Shown piece after piece: positions 5,121 to 6,470 of a stretch of 6,470 nucleotides of DNA (within the stretch, counting starts at the first letter, position 1; every line of letters starts with the position of its first letter). Below the pieces are notes generated by a model. That model was not told the DNA's origin and did not search any database. It saw only the letters and a list, made by a program, of their open reading frames with translations. A program made the position numbers and the translations under genes. The DNA is taken from the NCBI GenBank assembly GCA_040081265.1, contig JBEBGV010000136.1, positions 1 to 6,470 of the forward strand, in the 5' to 3' direction. This stretch comes from JBEBGV01 sp040081265. Lineage in GTDB: Bacteria > Acidobacteriota > Vicinamibacteria > Vicinamibacterales > UBA2999.

Positions 5121-6053
5121 ATGCGCACACTCTGTTCAGTCGTTCTCGTTCTCCTGGCTGTCGGTGGTGATGCGATCGCACAGCAGTCGACCGCACAGCA
5201 GGCGACGCCCGCCAATCCCCCAATGCCCGCCGAGTACACCGCGGTCCTGCAGGCGGTGGGTCGGGCAGGTGACTTCAAAGACAACGTCCTGAAGGTCAAC
5301 ATTCCCCGCAACGACGTCAAGGTTGTGATTGACGGGGTGGCGACGCCGACGCCGTTCGGGTTCGGCGGCTGGTTCGCGATGACCAAGGGAACCGGCGGCA
5401 TGGAAGTGATGATGGGGGACCTCGTGCTGACCGAGGCCGAAGTGAATCCCGTCATGTCTGCCGTGCTCGGCAGCGGCCTCGACGTGACCGCACTCCACAA
5501 CCACTTCTTCTTCGACACCCCGCGCATCTTCTACATGCACGTGCATGGACACGGAACCGCCGCGGAACTGGCCAGCAAACTGAAACCCGCACTGGCGTTG
5601 ATCGGCACGACCCCACCCGCCGCCGGTGTTGCCGGTCGAGCGATCGACGGAAAGCTGGATACCGAAGCGCTGTCCCGGATCGTCGGCGTTGCTGGTGAGC
5701 AGACCGGCGCGGTCTACAAGATCACGATTGGCCGTCCCGACTTCGTGATGAAAGAGATGGGGGCGACGATCAACGCGCGCATGGGGCTCAACACCTGGGC
5801 TGCCTTCTATGGCAACGATGCCGATGCGGTGGTCGCCGGAGACGTGGCGATGCTCGACGGGGAAGTCACGCCCGTCCTGAAGGTCCTTCGCGGCAGCGGT
5901 ATCGATGTCGTTGCCATTCATCACCACATGGTCGGCACGCAGCCAAACGTCACGTTTCTGCACTACTGGGGAAAGGGCCCGGCCGCACGGCTCGCTCAAG
6001 GCGTCCGCGGCGCAGTGGACCTGCTCGGAAGGGCCGTTCCCGCGGCGCGCTGA
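5121..6053 (+). CDS. Secreted LppY/LpqO-family protein (DUF1259), two-domain
   Basis: The 310-residue product belongs to the LppY/LpqO family, named after mycobacterial lipoproteins; its biochemical function is unknown to me. A Sec signal peptide covers about residues 1-20 (LCSVVLVLLAVGGDAIA). Cys5 is not in a lipobox, so this member looks soluble rather than lipid-anchored. Two homologous halves follow, about 35-160 and 175-305. Each has a G-D-(L/V) segment, E-V-x-P-V, GSG(L/I)DV and a His cluster (LHNHFF at 125-130; IHHHM at 266-270). The first half then has HVHGHG (140-145), whereas the second has only HYWGKG (281-286), so one half keeps a fuller set of potential metal ligands. It diverges from the metal-efflux operon across a 234-nt region. 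Involvement in metal handling is inferred from the His clusters and the neighbour. Confidence 0.88.
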   Translation: MRTLCSVVLVLLAVGGDAIAQQSTAQQATPANPPMPAEYTAVLQAVGRAGDFKDNVLKVNIPRNDVKVVIDGVATPTPFGFGGWFAMTKGTGGMEVMMGDLVLTEAEVNPVMSAVLGSGLDVTALHNHFFFDTPRIFYMHVHGHGTAAELASKLKPALALIGTTPPAAGVAGRAIDGKLDTEALSRIVGVAGEQTGAVYKITIGRPDFVMKEMGATINARMGLNTWAAFYGNDADAVVAGDVAMLDGEVTPVLKVLRGSGIDVVAIHHHMVGTQPNVTFLHYWGKGPAARLAQGVRGAVDLLGRAVPAAR

Positions 6054-6070
6054 TTCACCAGCGAGGCGGC

Positions 6071-6086
6071 CTGACGTAGATGTCAG
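6071..6086. repeat. Short perfect inverted repeat between the LppY/LpqO-type gene and the His-rich gene
   Basis: CTGAC (6071-6075) and GTCAG (6082-6086) flank a 6-nt spacer (GTAGAT). It starts 18 nt after the TGA stop at 6053 and ends 39 nt before the ATG at 6126. There is no T-tract, so a rho-independent terminator is unlikely. It could be an operator half-site pair for the downstream gene or a weak mRNA hairpin; a 5-bp match can also occur by chance. Confidence 0.3.
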
Positions 6087-6125
6087 AGACTCTTCAGTTG
6101 TTGCGGAGCGGGCACATCGTCTAGC

Positions 6126-6470
6126 ATGGCCGTGGTGTTTGTGTCCCGCATCCTTGGTGTCGTGCTCGCCGCGGCGATGGGCCTCGTGCCCCTCGCACCG
6201 CCCGAACACGTCCATGAGGCAGAGGAACACGGTCATCGCGAGCGGCTCGTGCATCGTCACGCCCAGGCCCACGACGCGGATCACCATTCGAACGGGCACG
6301 AGAACGTTGTAGACGATGAGGACGGGCCGGCTCTCGCGACCTCCACAATCTTCAGCCTTCCGAAGTCGCCCGCACGGGCAGTTGTAGCTCCTCCCTCAGG
6401 CGTCTGGCTTCCCGTTCCTCCGCCCACGGCAGTCGCCCACGACGTGATCGTCGCCGATGACCCGCTGATC
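6126..6470 (+). CDS. Secreted His-rich protein of unknown function, N-terminal part (runs off the right edge)
   Basis: I translated 115 codons by hand from the ATG at 6126, with no stop before the window ends. The N-terminus is a hydrophobic signal-like segment (VSRILGVVLAAAMGLVPLA), directly followed by a region with 10 His in residues 28-58 (PEHVHEAEEHGHRERLVHRH, then AQAHDADHHSNGH). A short acidic stretch (VVDDEDG) and a Pro-rich part (VAPPSGVWLPVPPP) come next. The pattern fits a periplasmic or surface metal-binding or buffering protein, but no named family is recognised. No good ribosome binding site precedes the ATG: GGAG at 6105-6108 is 17 nt away. A downstream GTG (for example 6141) or a leaderless start is therefore possible. 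The 72-nt gap to the preceding gene on the same strand allows co-transcription. Confidence 0.65.
   Translation, partial: MAVVFVSRILGVVLAAAMGLVPLAPPEHVHEAEEHGHRERLVHRHAQAHDADHHSNGHENVVDDEDGPALATSTIFSLPKSPARAVVAPPSGVWLPVPPPTAVAHDVIVADDPLI

Noticed and set aside
4868..5527. Minus-strand open frame (219 codons) across the divergent region
   Set aside because: It overlaps the start of the LppY/LpqO-type gene and the inverted repeat, and its translation is Ser/Thr/Arg-rich with no recognisable feature.
5070..6123. Shared TCGTCTA heptamer (5070-5076 and 6117-6123) as a common -10 element
   Set aside because: The second copy ends 2 nt before the ATG, which would put a start site inside the gene, and no matching -35 was found at a fixed spacing.
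5136..6299. Long minus-strand open frame (387 codons) opposite the LppY/LpqO-type gene
   Set aside because: It is the antisense shadow of a gene with clear family motifs; the translation is low-complexity His/Gly/Arg/Asp text without a signal or domain.

Overview
The window is GC-rich DNA from a Gram-negative bacterium. Its proteins carry Sec-type signal peptides, and it encodes an inner-membrane pump, a periplasmic adaptor and an outer-membrane channel. The overall style (high GC, small secreted His/Cys-rich proteins around a copper-type efflux operon, a LppY/LpqO-family protein) would suit an Acidobacteriota (Vicinamibacteria-like) or similar environmental genome. That taxonomic guess is inference, because no rRNA or other marker lies in the window.

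Bases 1-4886 read leftward on the minus strand as one probable operon. In transcription order it holds a 116-residue secreted Cys/His protein (4886-4536), a 129-residue secreted His-rich helical protein (4402-4013), a 230-residue secreted protein with two copies of the same domain (3888-3196), a TolC/CusC-type outer-membrane channel (3125-1863), a CusB-type adaptor (1866-550), and the N-terminal 179 residues of a CusA/CzcA-type heavy-metal RND pump (538-1, cut by the window edge). The last three are tightly coupled: a 4-nt ATGA overlap, then an 11-nt gap in which the pump's ribosome binding site overlaps the adaptor's stop. The gaps upstream of the channel are longer (70, 124 and 133 nt), and each holds at least one perfect or near-perfect hairpin without a T-tract.

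A 234-nt divergent region (4887-5120) carries a strong bulged inverted repeat. Rightward of it lie a secreted 310-residue LppY/LpqO-family (DUF1259) protein (5121-6053) and, after 72 nt, the start of a secreted His-rich protein that runs off the right edge (from 6126).

The three RND genes form a tripartite efflux complex that would move a soft or transition metal from periplasm or inner membrane to the outside. Cu(I)/Ag(I) is the best guess, from the CusA-like sequence and the Met/His-rich patches. The four small secreted proteins and the DUF1259 protein are all exported and rich in His, Cys or Met, so a periplasmic metal-handling role beside the pump is reasonable but unproven. The most notable content is the small repeated HC-motif domain, present three times in two adjacent genes and not matching any family I can name. 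No regulator, CusF-like chaperone, mobile element, tRNA, rRNA or CRISPR array was seen.
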